Below are positions 22,801 to 33,352 of a stretch of 64,000 bases of DNA, in pieces. The notes below the pieces were generated by a model. It saw only the letters and a list, made by a program, of their open reading frames with translations, was not told the origin of the DNA and searched no databases. Both the position numbers and the translations under genes were made by a program. Each line of letters begins with the position of its first letter. Position 1 is the first letter of the stretch. Source of the DNA: Amyelois transitella. Taxonomy: Eukaryota; Arthropoda; Insecta; Lepidoptera; Pyralidae. The stretch covers positions 7,542,001 to 7,606,000 of the forward strand of contig NC_083522.1 in the NCBI RefSeq assembly GCF_032362555.1, written 5' to 3'.

Positions 22801-23428
22801 ATTAAAGAGTTTGAATTTGAAATTTTAAACGCCTATTTCTTCCAAATAATCTCGCAATGCTAGATTGAATAGAAAAGTGGTTCTCAATTTGACCTGTATG
22901 TATGTTTGTCAGCGTTTATCTCGCGTTCCGCTGAATAAATTTTAATGCGATTTTCAGGAAAGGGTCTGTTACACATAGGAGGTTTAAGCAAAATTTACCG
23001 ACTTCATAAGGAGGACATCGTTTTGAGGCGGTTCTCTTTTTACAAAAGGTATTTCGTCTTCTTATGTCATGTCTTACTTTTTTATAGAAAAGAAATGCTA
23101 AACCGTTACAAAGAGGTAGTGATGCTGAATGAAGAGCTCTTGGCTGGATGTCACATACGTCGGGCCACGCAGGAACAAGCCGTTGCCTCTCTCAAAAATC
23201 TTCACACAATTTTGCAGCAAGCTTCTAGACTAAGAGGTACATAAATTCTCCTTAAGTCTTATAAATGCGTTAAATAGTCTTTTCTTTTTAGTGTCACTCA
23301 CATCATACAACCTTTTTATTATTTTAGTTGGCAAATACAGTAAAGCGGTGGTTACGGCTAGCAGGAAGGCAGTACGCGATAACAATATTGAAGCTCTAAT
23401 AAAAGTTCTGCAAGTTGGAGACTCTTAA
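16820..23428 (+). CDS. BBS2: Bardet-Biedl syndrome 2 protein, BBSome subunit, 11 exons, 716 aa
   Basis: Exons: 16820-16948, 17157-17334, 17593-17822, 18193-18375, 18827-19031, 19688-19932, 20115-20300, 20419-20799, 22574-22737, 23088-23236, 23328-23428. All are GT/AG with consistent phase, total 2151 bp. Family landmarks in order: KYDGTHPCL near the N-terminus, FGRYPETLAIVGGNSSVQG, FDFDKDGENELLIGCEDSYI, FAYGLANGTIGIY, then MPTNTRLQV, RAALILAEGIFETGE, PPRDVPVDVHIKALIGYP, KQLPRFSMY, LAGDLIQSLAVYL, and a C-terminal helical part ending VGDS. Human BBS2 is 721 aa, so this is full length. BBS2 has an N-terminal beta-propeller, a GAE-like domain and a C-terminal helical region. It works in the BBSome, which carries membrane proteins in and out of cilia. 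Intron 8 contains the SAE1 gene on the other strand. The exon 5 donor (GTGGTT) is weak and a repeat insertion begins a few bases inside that intron. Confidence 0.95.
17424..17482 (+). mobile_element. Family B MITE fragment
   Basis: GCCCCCATAGTATGACGACA...TTTTATCGCGCGAAAAACTAT matches one arm of the foldback element. BBS2 intron 2. Confidence 0.5.
17955..18015 (+). repeat. Possible retroelement tail fragment
   Basis: AAAAATCTTTATTTGGCGCAA followed by A-rich sequence resembles the AATCTTTATT...ACAAA tails of insect LINEs. Weak evidence. BBS2 intron 3. Confidence 0.3.
18530..18778 (-). repeat. SINE-like family A copy
   Basis: Reverse-oriented, nearly complete: GGCACCAATAGAAAATAAAAG through GTCTGCCTCGCAAGGGATAT. 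It ends about 50 bp before BBS2 exon 5. Confidence 0.75.
19034..19497 (+). mobile_element. Family A insertion with 12-bp target-site duplication, split by a Helitron-type element
   Basis: The direct repeat GGTTTAAATAAT occurs at 19034-19045 (last base shared with the Helitron-type insertion) and again at 19486-19497. Between them, after removing 19045-19253, lies a complete family A copy (about 19255-19485), starting ACCTACATAAATACTACATA and ending GGGAACTACACGACAGC. A 12-bp duplication points to retroposition for family A. The block starts 3 bp into BBS2 intron 5. Confidence 0.7.
19045..19253 (+). mobile_element. Non-autonomous Helitron-type element (209 bp)
   Basis: Starts TCCTACTAATATTATAAATG and ends CTAG before a T, matching the Helitron rule 5'-TC...CTRR-3' with insertion between A and T. 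A small stem (GCGAAGTCGC, and CCCGCG...CGCGGG around it) precedes the 3' end, also expected. The internal motif ACGCAAAAACTACTGAACCG is common in lepidopteran repeats. It is inserted in the left target duplication of the family A copy. Confidence 0.6.
21065..22084 (-). CDS. SAE1: SUMO-activating enzyme subunit 1 (SAE1/Aos1), single exon, 339 aa
   Basis: Small subunit of the heterodimeric SUMO E1. With UBA2 it adenylates the SUMO C-terminus in the nucleus. The frame is uninterrupted from ATG to stop. AEQYDRQIRLWGLESQKRLR near residues 14-33 is the classic E1 N-terminal signature, followed by the Rossmann-type loop LIIGLTGLGAETAKNIILSGV, LLDNEKL, and FCG-type motif NKKFLCGDVWGMFGYMFADL. The C-terminal TVSGAAAVVGGVIGQEVVKA and a final FFNPVKCVGFVELYG are as in SAE1. 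No catalytic Cys domain, as expected for this subunit. Human SAE1 is 346 aa. The gene lies wholly inside BBS2 intron 8 (20800-22573) on the opposite strand. Its poly(A) signals near 21010-21020 are also in that intron. No intron in the coding region. Confidence 0.96.
   Translation of the reverse strand: MVENNDIELSEAEAEQYDRQIRLWGLESQKRLRASKVLIIGLTGLGAETAKNIILSGVKSVCLLDNEKLKEIDLYSQFLTPPDKVGENRAEASLQRARALNPMVEVTAETKAVDDLPDEYFTTFDIVCATGLKQEQLERINNVCRDSNKKFLCGDVWGMFGYMFADLVDHEYSEEIIQHKAAKRGPDDNEKSARETVTITVKRRAIYVPLQNALSADWSKPELRSRLRRGDPSYFVMKILLRFRDDYNRNPDPAKRKADTEILLKMRDELVKELSLPVGFVSDALLTDVFGTVSGAAAVVGGVIGQEVVKAVSQREPPHNNMFFFNPVKCVGFVELYGQ
22085..22573 (-). promoter_or_regulatory. Presumed promoter and 5' UTR of nested SAE1
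   Basis: This is the only space between the SAE1 ATG and BBS2 exon 9. It contains a CpG-richer part at about 22120-22180 (ATGACGCGACGCCATTTTGA). A precise start site cannot be given. Confidence 0.35.
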
Positions 23429-23433
23429 ATAAA
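23428..23433 (+). terminator. BBS2 polyadenylation signal
   Basis: AATAAA whose first base is the last base of the BBS2 stop codon TAA (23426-23428). If used, the BBS2 3' UTR is only some tens of bases and does not overlap the convergent ORC1 transcript. Confidence 0.5.
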
Positions 23434-23768
23434 ACATTCAAATATTTAATTGTATTTTTTAATTATTGTCATCAGTCATTACATTATCAAATAAAAACAT
23501 TCAACGTTAAGGTAAAAAAAGAGAATGTAATAATTGCATTGTGTTTACCTACTTACCATGTTTTATTGCAACAAAAGTGAAATTGTTTATTAAATTCATT
23601 TATTGTCACAGCTTATAGTCAGAATAATTTTACTCATACACTAAGATTATGTGAGACTTGAACATGAAATATGAAAAAAAATCATCCCGTTTTACTATAA
23701 CAAGATTGTCTCAACAAAAATTAACATCAAAATAAAAGAAATAATTAAAAATGTACTGAAGACACTAA

Positions 23769-26700
23769 TTACACAGTAATCTGTCTAGTTGCGTAGTGTA
23801 CATCATCAGCACTAACATTCAACAATAATCTTGGTTCAGAAGGCTTTGGTTCAAGCAAAAGTAGTCTAATGGCGGCCAGTCTCGAACAAATAGCTTGCGC
23901 TTGCGCAGGAGTGGGGGCGCGAATATTAGGAGCCGACTTGTATGGGCGTCCATCCAGAGACACTATCGCCGCAGCTGTGGCTAGAGCCCGGGATAGCGTT
24001 GTTTCGTCTGACCCAGTTCTTTCCACCTGAAAAAATGTATTTGATTATGAAAAACTTGACCAAAATTGACACCGACGCGCTTTCATTCGCTGACAGTCAT
24101 CATTGCCAGTGACCAACAAAACTACCTGCCCTGCAGCATGTCACGCGAAGAACTATCGCTGTTACACTTGCATTATGAAACATAACGGGACAGTGATAGT
24201 TTTTCGGCAGATACCCATCTATGGTCGATTGTGGTCCGTGATCGTGTTAAAATGAAAACTCACCACAGCTTGGATCATGATTGTTTCGCTTGGTGGAATG
24301 GAATCCCATAGACGCGTTTTCAAATTATAGGAAAAACAAAAAGTCTGTTTGATCTTCGCGAGTTCCCAGTTGCATCTTCAGGCTATGCGCTTTTGGGTCT
24401 CGGTCCGCTATTGTTGGCAGTACTCTAGTGTTGCCGCTTGATAGTCCACAATCGATAAGTCATCTACAGTTTAAGGATATAGCCATTAACTATTGTTATA
24501 CGTAACTACCTATGGATCGTTCAGCAATACCACAGTATACAATTCTATAAAATAGCACTTCGTAGTTACCTCAGCCGCCACAGCTCTAAGCATCAGCCTC
24601 TCAGCCGGACAGCAGTTCCGTATCGCCCTGACGGCGGCACTGGAAGCAGCTTCGCCCAACGCTTGCTGCACTTCCTTCAGCCCCGCTTCGTTGGAGCCGG
24701 CCAGCTCGAGCGCCCGCGCACACAGCGCGAGCGCCCGACGAGCGTCCCCTGATACGGCTGCCACTTTCCTGAAAAGAGTTTGAATGAACTCGGTCTTATT
24801 GAATATGGTTAAAAAATATAATCTTTTGCAGTATAGTGATGAAGATTCCAAATGTATTTACAATCACGTCTTAATCTTTTACGGGGAATTTGAGCCGGTC
24901 TTGACTGTAAGGCCTCTTAAATATATTGTAGGTAAAAAGCGAAAATGAAAAAAAAAAACAATATACAAAAACAGGCATTTCAAATATCAGCTTACTTATA
25001 CTTATGTCTCCTTTGTGGAGTAACATGGTCCTGATATTTATGTCTCATTTCCTCACCTGGCGATCAACTGCACAGCGTCAGGCGTCACGTTAGCCCCAGC
25101 CAACCTGGTGGCCACTATCTTCTGCAGCTGCGTGTGAGTGTACGGAGGGAATGTCAGCCTCGTCAGCCCTAGACGTGAGGCCACCCTCGCCGCCAGCGCC
25201 CTCTCCGGGAGGTCCATGGTGTTGGCGACGGCGAGCACTGTGAGGAGTGCGGAGTTGTGTGCGGCCCACTCCATGATGCTGTACAGGACGTCTTGGCGAC
25301 GGGTGCACAGGGCGTCCAGCTGGGAACAGGTAATCAATCAGTATTTATGGAACTCATGACTACATACAGCCGTAACTTTAGGATCACATCATGTAATTCA
25401 TCATTTATGCTTTTCTCAGCAGATCTTAATAATTTGCCAACAGATGGAATCATAAATCAGAATCAGTTTTTCCTCCCTGTCTTTGGCTTTTTTTCTACGT
25501 GGTCGATTCACGAATGCTGTTAAGGTATATTTCTTATCTTTTCTCTCTCTTAGTCTGTGTTAACCTCAAAAGAAAGAAAAAGAAGGAATATATCACAGAA
25601 TATCATTCATATTTTATATTCATATTTCTTAAATAATAAATCTTCATTTCATAAATGTAATGAAATTGCCAAGATCACTTAGAAAAGTTTTTATGTTATA
25701 CAATATCTTATCTACAATAAAAAAATATTACCTCATCCACTAATAAAACCGTGGGTGTCCTCCTCGGGCCTGGATTTGTAAATCGTTTTTCCAATAAGGA
25801 ACATGCCTGCTCCCAAACAACGGACTTACCTGTAAAATGAAAATTTTAAAGTTATTGTACAGACAGCAATACATATAAAGTTATCAAGCAATATATCTAC
25901 TGCAAACAGTACTTTAAACACAATTTTGTTAACATTATCGTTTAATGGGTTCGTTTTCATTTCAGAACATAAAATTTCTATAATATTTTTACATACTTAA
26001 AAAAAAATATATAAGAAAACTTTTTCTTATTTCTTAACAAATCTTAAGAAAACTTTTTTTGCCTTAACATTATATGAGCTCGCAAAAAACATGCAACGAC
26101 TACCCTCAACCTGCTGAATATAAACCAGTTTCGATTTGTTATATCGAATAAAAGTTCTTATTACTTTAATTAAGTTCTTTAACTAGATTTTAAAAAATAG
26201 ACAGTGTGGTCCTTTTCTAGGGCTTGAAGTACCACCATTTTACTGACCAGTGAGTTGCTTATAAATCTGCACATAAGCCTGCCTGGGCTCAGCTATCCTC
26301 ATGCCGTTCACCTCCACCAGCTGAAAGTCCGGGAGGTCCGCTTCATCCTTCAGGATTTTCAAAGCAGAGCACACAGTAGCAGTTTTTCCAGTTCCAGGTA
26401 CACCGGATATGTACATGCATCTGAAGATAAAGGTTAATATTATAAAGTAGGGCATATATGTCGTGTGGTTCCCAGAAATTTACAATAAGACCACTCTCAT
26501 TTCCAGGGATATCGCATAAAGAGATAGGCTTTTAAAATTAGGATTATTCTTTTAGGCGATGGGCTAGCAACTTGTCAATATTTAAATCTCAACTCCATCT
26601 TTAAGCTGAACATGCCTTTCAGTCCTGTCAAGACTGTTGGCTCTGTCTACCCCGCCGGATATAGACGTGAGTTTATATGTAATTAAGCATTTAAAATTGG

Positions 26701-29207
26701 GATAAATCAATGTGTTAATTAACTATCAGAACTACTTACTGTTTTTTAGATGTAAAATATGTAAGAAGTACACATAGGTTATTGGACTTATAAGACACGA
26801 GGTGTCCACAAAACTTACCCACTGGTGGCATCTAATAGTTTTGTCCTAACAAATGACAGAATTTCATCCATTTGCGACTCTCTGCCAGGTAAAGATTTGT
26901 TATCATTTGTGAAATCTGGAAAAAAAATCATCATCAATTAATTTCTAATAATTACAGCTACAAGAATACTTTATAATGAAGAGTGAAAAGCTAATTATGT
27001 CAATAATACGGAAATATAGTTATTGGTTTGTATTGCAACAATATACAAAAGTACTTATTTTACCAATAATTATGGCTTGAGGGAAAATGCTTAGTGACTT
27101 TGGCGTGCTTGGTGCGTGTTTTGGCATTCATTCAAAATTATATCGAGTCTATATCCCAGATTGGGTAGTTACAGCCAGCACTCACAAATACAAGTTACTT
27201 CAAGCCAAATTATAAAGAATGCTAAGTCTATAAGCATAAACTTGTATAAATCTACAAAGAAAGAGAAGCCAACACTATTGTTTTTTTTTCTTTTCTATTA
27301 GGCCAGCATGCAAGAAATGTGTATCATAAACTGCAGAACATATTTTTATTTATTAAAAAATCTCACCATCAATATTGTCTACTGAATGGGCTCTTGTGTG
27401 CAAAGTTGGTGTTAACTGGCTAGTTGTAATCTTGGTCCGTCTCGGCGTTCTGACAGGAGTAGCCTTTGATAACCTTGGAGTCCTAGGAGTTCTTGGCGTT
27501 TTAGGGGTCTTCGGCATAGGTTTGAAGTCATCATCATCATCAACACTCATTTTACGAACTGCCTTCCTTGGTGTTCTTTTTACAGGAGATTCATCTTCTT
27601 CAGTATAACTTATAGGAGCTTTTGTCACTCTGCCCGAGCGAGTAGTGGGGGTTTGGATATTTTTTTCTTCATCAAATATTAACACCTTTTTAGGTGTTTC
27701 GTCTGTAGTTTTAGATAAAGATTGTTTCCTCTTTGGTGTGGTAGGTTCATGCTGTCTGATTATTAAAGTTGGCAGCTCTTCATCAGAATTTTCTTTTAAT
27801 TCCATAGACAATATATCTTCAATGTTACCCTTTGTCAGTTTTCTTGAACTTTTAGGTGTCTCAGCTACTGATTTTAGTGTTAATTTTGGTGTAGCCTTTT
27901 TTGGTGAATCCTTTTCAATTTTGTCTGCTAATATAGCCCGTTTTAGCAATAATTTGGTACCATTCGCTTTGGATATACTCCAGTTTTTCTGTTCAGATAA
28001 AGAAACTCGACTCATTCTTTTGACTAGACTAGTTGGTGTTTTAGGTGTGGCTGACTTTGAAGTAGATGCCAGCTTGCTGGGCGTGGAGAGTAACCGCAGA
28101 GCTTCTCTCTCTTGTTCCATGACAGGTTCAAATTGTACTTTCCGTTTAGTTAAAGCAATAAGTCTGTAGCGACATATATAGTGGTATGGGGGAAGATTTT
28201 GATTCTCAGGAATATCTTTTGTGAACCTGAATTCTATGGAGCACTTCTTGAAGAAAGTCTCTATTGACACATCTGTCTCAAATGACCTATGGTCTTCAAT
28301 TACCTGAAATTAACATTTAAATATGAGGTGAGGTTACAAGCAGGACTAATGCCAGAAAATTATAACTATATGTATAATGGGAAACCTTTATTTCCCAGAG
28401 TTTAACCTATCTGATTGGATGCTAGGTCTCAATTTTTTAATTAATTTCATTTTCAGAGATTATAATACATACATACATACATATAATCATGTCTATATTC
28501 ATATGGGATAGATGGAGCCAACAGTCTCAAAAAGACCAATAGGCCCCATTCAGCTGTTTGGCTTAATGATAGAATTGAGATTCAAATAGTGACAGGTTGT
28601 TAGCCCATTACCTAAAAGAAGAATCCCAAGGTTAATAAGCCTATCCCTTATTTGCCTTTTTTTACGAAAACCATAGGAAAGAGATAAGAGTGGTCCTTTT
28701 CCTTTTTCCATTGGTGCCGGGAACGACATGGTACTATAATTAGGTTTGAATTTATTGCATATATAATATACCATAGTTTTCAACTTACCTCTCTATCAAT
28801 AAAACTAATAGGGTCCGTATTATGGAAGCATGATGTCGGTAGGTCCACGGGCTTAGAATACCACTGCACTTTGGCTCTGAATGGGTCATTATTGTTGGAC
28901 CCGTCTTCGTACAGGGAAACAATGCGAGCTGCATCGCAGCCTTCTTCCGTATCAGGCTCAGGGGCGTCAGCATTAGAAATTAACACAAAATCGCCAATTC
29001 CAGCTACTATTTCACCAAATTCAAATTTCCTGGTGACAATATTAATGTATTTAATCAAGAAAAAGTCTGATAAAACGTGAACATTTATAAAAATTGCGTC
29101 GAAACTTACTCGTAATAACAGAATAAATTTGAAAGTCTTTGAGGGTGAGGTATTTCTTCGCTTAACCACTCAACAGCTTTATTTCTGGTTTGTCGTTTTC
29201 TGGGCAT
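23769..29207 (-). CDS. ORC1: Origin recognition complex subunit 1, 9 exons, 787 aa
   Basis: Exons in coding order: 29207-29110, 29029-28789, 28303-27367, 26915-26819, 26420-26248, 25829-25732, 25319-25057, 24768-24570, 24026-23769. All are GT/AG with matching phase. N-terminal BAH domain (about 35-165; [26 protein letters not shown]), which in ORC1 binds histone H4. Next a disordered, Lys/Ser/Thr-Pro-rich linker (about 170-420) with a run of TP repeats near 375-404. Then the AAA+ ATPase: [11 protein letters not shown], Walker [10 protein letters not shown] (about 464-472), [15 protein letters not shown], Walker B VLLVDE (about 543-548), IANTMDLP-like [34 protein letters not shown]. The winged-helix end is [13 protein letters not shown]. 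Human ORC1 is 861 aa; the shorter length falls in the linker. It loads MCM2-7 at replication origins. Convergent with BBS2, divergent from AATF. Confidence 0.96.
24125..24216 (-). mobile_element. Family B MITE fragment
   Basis: GCATGTCACGCGAAGAACTATCG and ATAACGGGACAGTGATAGTTT match arms and centre of the element at 8828-8975. ORC1 intron 8. Confidence 0.5.
26458..26682 (-). repeat. SINE-like family A copy
   Basis: Reverse-oriented, nearly complete: TGTCGTGTGGTTCCCAG to CTACCCCGCCGGATATAGAC. ORC1 intron 4. Confidence 0.75.
28465..28735 (+). repeat. SINE-like family A copy, full length
   Basis: Longest copy seen. Begins with ATACATACATACATATAATCA, then the usual core, and ends GGTGCCGGGAACGACATGG. 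ORC1 intron 2. Confidence 0.75.
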
Positions 29208-29336
29208 TTTAAAATTGTCGTAATTTAATTGAATATGAACGTAGGTTTATGTGATAAATATCAAGAAAATTAATGTAAACAATTCATATTCTTCCCTCAC
29301 CTTCAGAGTCCCTCACACACAAACAAACGTCATTTC

Positions 29337-29347
29337 TTGGCGCGCAA
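29337..29347. promoter_or_regulatory. E2F-like site upstream of ORC1
   Basis: The near-palindrome TTGGCGCGCAA lies about 130 bp upstream of the ORC1 ATG. It resembles the E2F consensus TTTSGCGC with one mismatch (CTTGGCGC). Fly ORC1 is a known E2F target. Binding here is inferred. Confidence 0.55.
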
Positions 29348-29484
29348 TATTCTTTTTAAAGTTTTTGGCTGTGGATTCATTAATTCAAATCTTTTTTTTA
29401 CCATTACAATTTTACGGAGTTTAATATCATTGCGAATAGAAGTGGCGCCTCAATTTAGTTCATATAAAACTGTCTATATTAAAG

Positions 29485-29540
29485 TCACGAGACGTAGTAT
29501 CGCTGTTAACCTTTTATTATGACTTGAAACAGACAGCGAC
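29485..29540 (+). mobile_element. Family B MITE fragment in the ORC1/AATF promoter
   Basis: GTATCGCTGTTAACCTTTTA followed by TTATGACTTGAAACAGACAGCGACG resembles the centre of family B. Short and diverged. Confidence 0.35.
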
Positions 29541-29790
29541 GTCGCAAGTATATATATTTGACAAAATTCAGCGTGAGTCTTAACTTTGAGAACAGGCCAC
29601 GCTTATTTTACACTTCTATACTTCTATATCCTTTGGCAGTGTATGCCCCCTTAAAAAAATAAGATTCTGTGATAACTTTTTATGTCATTGTCATTTTGAT
29701 GTCTGTTAATGTTAGTGTCACTCCAGTCTTCATTTCTTACGCACGTTGTAATTGTTTGGTTATTTTTGTGAGTTCCAGATTATCAATAAA

Positions 29791-31885
29791 ATGAAGTTTA
29801 AACAGAAGAAATCTTCGAAAATAACTTTATCAGAGAAGATAGCCGACGCTTTAACAGTTAAACCCCGAGCTGATATAGAAGACGACCAAGTATTTGGAAC
29901 CAAACCACATACCCTTTCACGTGCCGATTTTAGCTCATCAGAAAGCGAGGATGCAGCAGTTATTAGTGATTTTAGGAAAAGAAATGTAAATTTATTGAGT
30001 GAAATTAGCAAGAAGTATGAGGGTACAGTTGTATCCAAGAAAGATTTTTACAATCAAAGTGATGAAAGCGGTAGTGAAAATTCTGATGATTTTCGCCAGA
30101 ATGACACATTGCAGACCGATTCAGAGGATGTGCAGTCAGAAAATGAAAAACAGACGAGTGGCAAATTGGGCAAACTTAAAATTCAACATGATTTGGACTC
30201 TGAAGATGTTGATTCAGATAGTGATGCTGAAAGCGAAGATTATAGCATAACCAAGTTTCAGAAATCCCAAAGGGGAACTTCTGATGAAGATTCAGATCAA
30301 GGTGATGAAGAGTCTGGTGAAGATGATGAAGAGTCTGGTGAAGGTGATGAAGAAGGCTACGACATTAGTCAGTTGGATAAGCCCATGAAAGAGGAATTTG
30401 AACATGTGAAGAAAAAGAATGTTTCTGAGGAAGTCAAGAAAGGGAAATGTGTGCGCAATGAGCTTTTGATATGGGAAAGTTTGTTAGAGATGAGAATCCA
30501 CTTGCAGAGATGTGTGAACACCGCTAATCAGATGCCAATGCCCGACACATTCATTGAAATGAAGAAAACTGAAAGCTTTATTGAAGAGAATAAAACAACC
30601 ACAAATAATGTTGCTAATATGCTAGATAAGTAAGTGTTTGAGTAATTCTTTTTTGTTGATGTATTGTTTTTATTATTTTACATTTTAATTTAATTGTCAT
30701 CTAAGGGACAATTTTGTGTATAATCCATTCCCTATTTCAAGTCCATGTGAAGGAATTGATAGGTTATTTATTATCCTTGTAATATGTTATAAGAGGCAAC
30801 TAAGGGATAGCTTCTTTTAGGTGATGGGCTAGCAACCTGTCACTATTTGAATCTAAATTCTATCATAAAGTCAAATAGCTGAACATGGCCTATCAGTCTT
30901 TTCAAGACTGTTGGCTCTGTCTACCCTGCATGGGATATAGACATGACTATATGTTGTTGTTATGTTATATGAATATTCATTTATTTCTTGTTGCAGATTT
31001 TTAACTCTACAGAACTTGTTATTAAAAAACTTCCCAGAAACAAAATCACTTGTATCAAAAAAAGATTCTGAATCAAACCAAGCAACAAAACAAGATAGTG
31101 ATGAGGAAATTCCTAGTGACACAGATAATGAAGAAATACCATCAGACACAGAACCTGAAGATGATGCTCCTGAAGAAGAAGCTCCTAAAAAAGAAATTAA
31201 AGCTAAATCTAGTATGGCTAAGAAAAGAAAATTAGAAGATTACGAAAAAGAATTATCAACATCACACAAATCGTTTAAAACATTTAGAGACACAACAATA
31301 CAGAAGTGGAATGACAAAACAAGGTTAGCTACTGCAGCCAATATTAAAAATGCACCAACGAACACAATATTACAGCAAATATCGTACATACTATCTGACA
31401 GAGAAAAACTTATTAGGAGAACTCAGTTGAAGAGATCCGAGTATGATATAATTGGATATGAGAAACCTAAAGACAATGAGAATAAAGATGAAAATGGAGT
31501 GGAAGTGAATCCTGTCACAAGGGGCCGAAAAGACGATGATGAATATATTCCTGAAATATTTGATGATAGTGATTTCTACCATCAGTTGCTTCGGGAATTA
31601 ATTGAGTGTAAATCTGCTGATATATCAGATCCGGTTCAGTTAAGTAGGCAATGGATAGCTCTGCAACAGATGAGGAGTAAGATGAAAAGGAAAGTTGATA
31701 TGAAGGCGAGTAAAGGCCGCAAAATAAAGTATGTTGTTCATAATCCGCTGGTGAATTTTATGGCATCAGAGAAAAGTACCACGTGGAATGAAGAGAGCAC
31801 TAATGAATTGTATAGCTCACTGTTTGGGAAGATGTTCGAGCATAACAATGTAGGATTCAATGGCAATGGCTTTAATATAAAATAG
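29791..31885 (+). CDS. AATF: AATF/Che-1 (apoptosis-antagonizing transcription factor, Bfr2/Traube family), 2 exons, 575 aa
   Basis: Exons 29791-30629 and 30997-31885. The ATG at 29791 (MKFKQKKSSK) was chosen because the frame upstream lacks another ATG. Residues about 40-210 are very acidic and Ser-rich, with the repeat GDEESGEDDEESGEGDEE. Conserved AATF blocks follow: LLIWESLLEMRIHLQRCVNT, FRDTTIQKWNDKTRLA, ILSDREKLIRRTQLKRSEY, then at about 467 FDDSDFYHQLLRELIE and in the C-terminal TRAUB region ISDPVQLSRQWIALQQMRSK and KASKGRKIKYVVHNPLVNFM. Human AATF is 560 aa, so this is full length. The family acts in the nucleolus in early 40S subunit processing and as an RNA polymerase II cofactor. 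Shares a divergent promoter region with ORC1. Confidence 0.95.
30755..30955 (-). repeat. SINE-like family A copy
   Basis: Reverse-oriented: AGGAATTGATAGG...TGATGGGCTAGCAACCTGTC to CTACCCTGCATGGGATATAG. It ends about 40 bp before AATF exon 2, in the only intron. Confidence 0.7.
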
Positions 31886-33117
31886 GTTTAAAAAGTTTTT
31901 ATTGTTTTCTTTCTGACTTCTTTCCTTTTATGGTTAAATATGAAAGTTAATTATAGTTCGTAATTTTGGAAAAAACACAAAACCATATGATCCTATAAAT
32001 CAACCTACATTCTTTGGCTGTTTAGTTATAGTGTAATACAAAACATATTTACGGTAGTTGGTCATTTCATAAATTACCTACGATATATAACCTAAATTAC
32101 CAAGAGAAACAACATAAATAAAAAAAATACATTTATGTTACGAAAATTTGTGTATTTTTGCACATGTAACATTTATAATTTTAATTTGTTCAATTTATAA
32201 ACAGACATTTTAATACGTTTTTAAGAGTCTTGTACCTAGTAATGTATACGGCGACGTCTAGCAAAGTGTACGATTTACAAGGTTTATTAATTATGACCGC
32301 AGTTACGTCTGAGTAAAGTAAAAATTCTATTTCCCCTTTCCATCGGAATTCGTGGAAGTCGCTTAGTGCTAACATACACTTCATTTGGACCTATAAAACA
32401 TACCTATAATTAAAAAGCAAATTTCAGTTACGCAGTCAGTAGTTTTGCTGTACATTGACTGTCCGTCAGTCAAGTGTTTTATGTAAAATTCAAACAGATC
32501 GCGGGCTATAATCTCAATCTGATTATTTAACCCTCAATCAACTTGGGAACTGATTTGCGGGATCGAAGGTCCTATTACTATCCTATCTTAAATGGCAGGA
32601 TATATAAAGATTACAATTGTACAACAAGAATTAAAGAGAAATTAACTGCACGAAAACTCAACTAAGTACCAGAAACAATAAACAAAACGACGTCCACTGA
32701 TTAGAAGATACAAAAATAAATTAAAACTTGCTCTTAATTAGGAAATTATGGAAGTAAATAAGACACTTTAATTTCTACTTCCGAATACAATTAATTCTGT
32801 AAATATTAAAATCTTCTAAGTGCTTTTATTTACGTTTCTATTTAGGCAATTACGTTATATACCAAATACAAAACAATTGAAGATATGAATTAGTGCAAAA
32901 GCTCGAACTTCCGGGAGCGAGGTTACGTAATTAACATGGCGGCAGCGTGATATGTTTAAAACTGATTTGTTTCTTGTCCGTATCTTATTCGTAGGTGTTT
33001 CACGCGGCAGTTATGTGTCGTAGGTAATAAGTAGGTAAATAAGTTATCTGTCTGCCAATTTTACATTTGATGTTCAGATGGCTTAAATGATTTGTAATTA
33101 AGATTCAGACAGTGGTA

Positions 33118-33352
33118 GTATGCCGTCGGGTTCCCGGCAAAAATAAAAAATGGAATAGGACCACTCCGTCTCATTCCCGTGGTTGTCGTAAAAGGTGACT
33201 AAGGGATAAGTTTATAAACTTGGGATTCTTCTTTAAGGCGATGGGCTGCGAATCTGTCACTATTTGAATATCAGTATTTTCAACATTGTTGGCTGTGCCT
33301 ACCCTATAACGTAAGTAAGTACGTAAGACGTGATTATATATATGTATGTATA
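33118..33352 (-). repeat. SINE-like family A copy
   Basis: Reverse-oriented, nearly full: GTCGGGTTCCCGGC to TACGTAAGACGTGATTATATA. Confidence 0.75.

Larger units (their letters stand above)
29208..29790. promoter_or_regulatory. Divergent ORC1/AATF promoter region
   Basis: 583 bp separate the two start codons, which face away from each other. It holds an E2F-like palindrome near ORC1 and a fragment of a family B MITE in the middle. Both genes serve growing cells (replication licensing and ribosome biogenesis/transcription), so shared control is plausible but not shown. Confidence 0.5.

Noticed and set aside
27645-28169. 174-codon plus-strand frame
   Set aside because: Shadow of the ORC1 linker exon.
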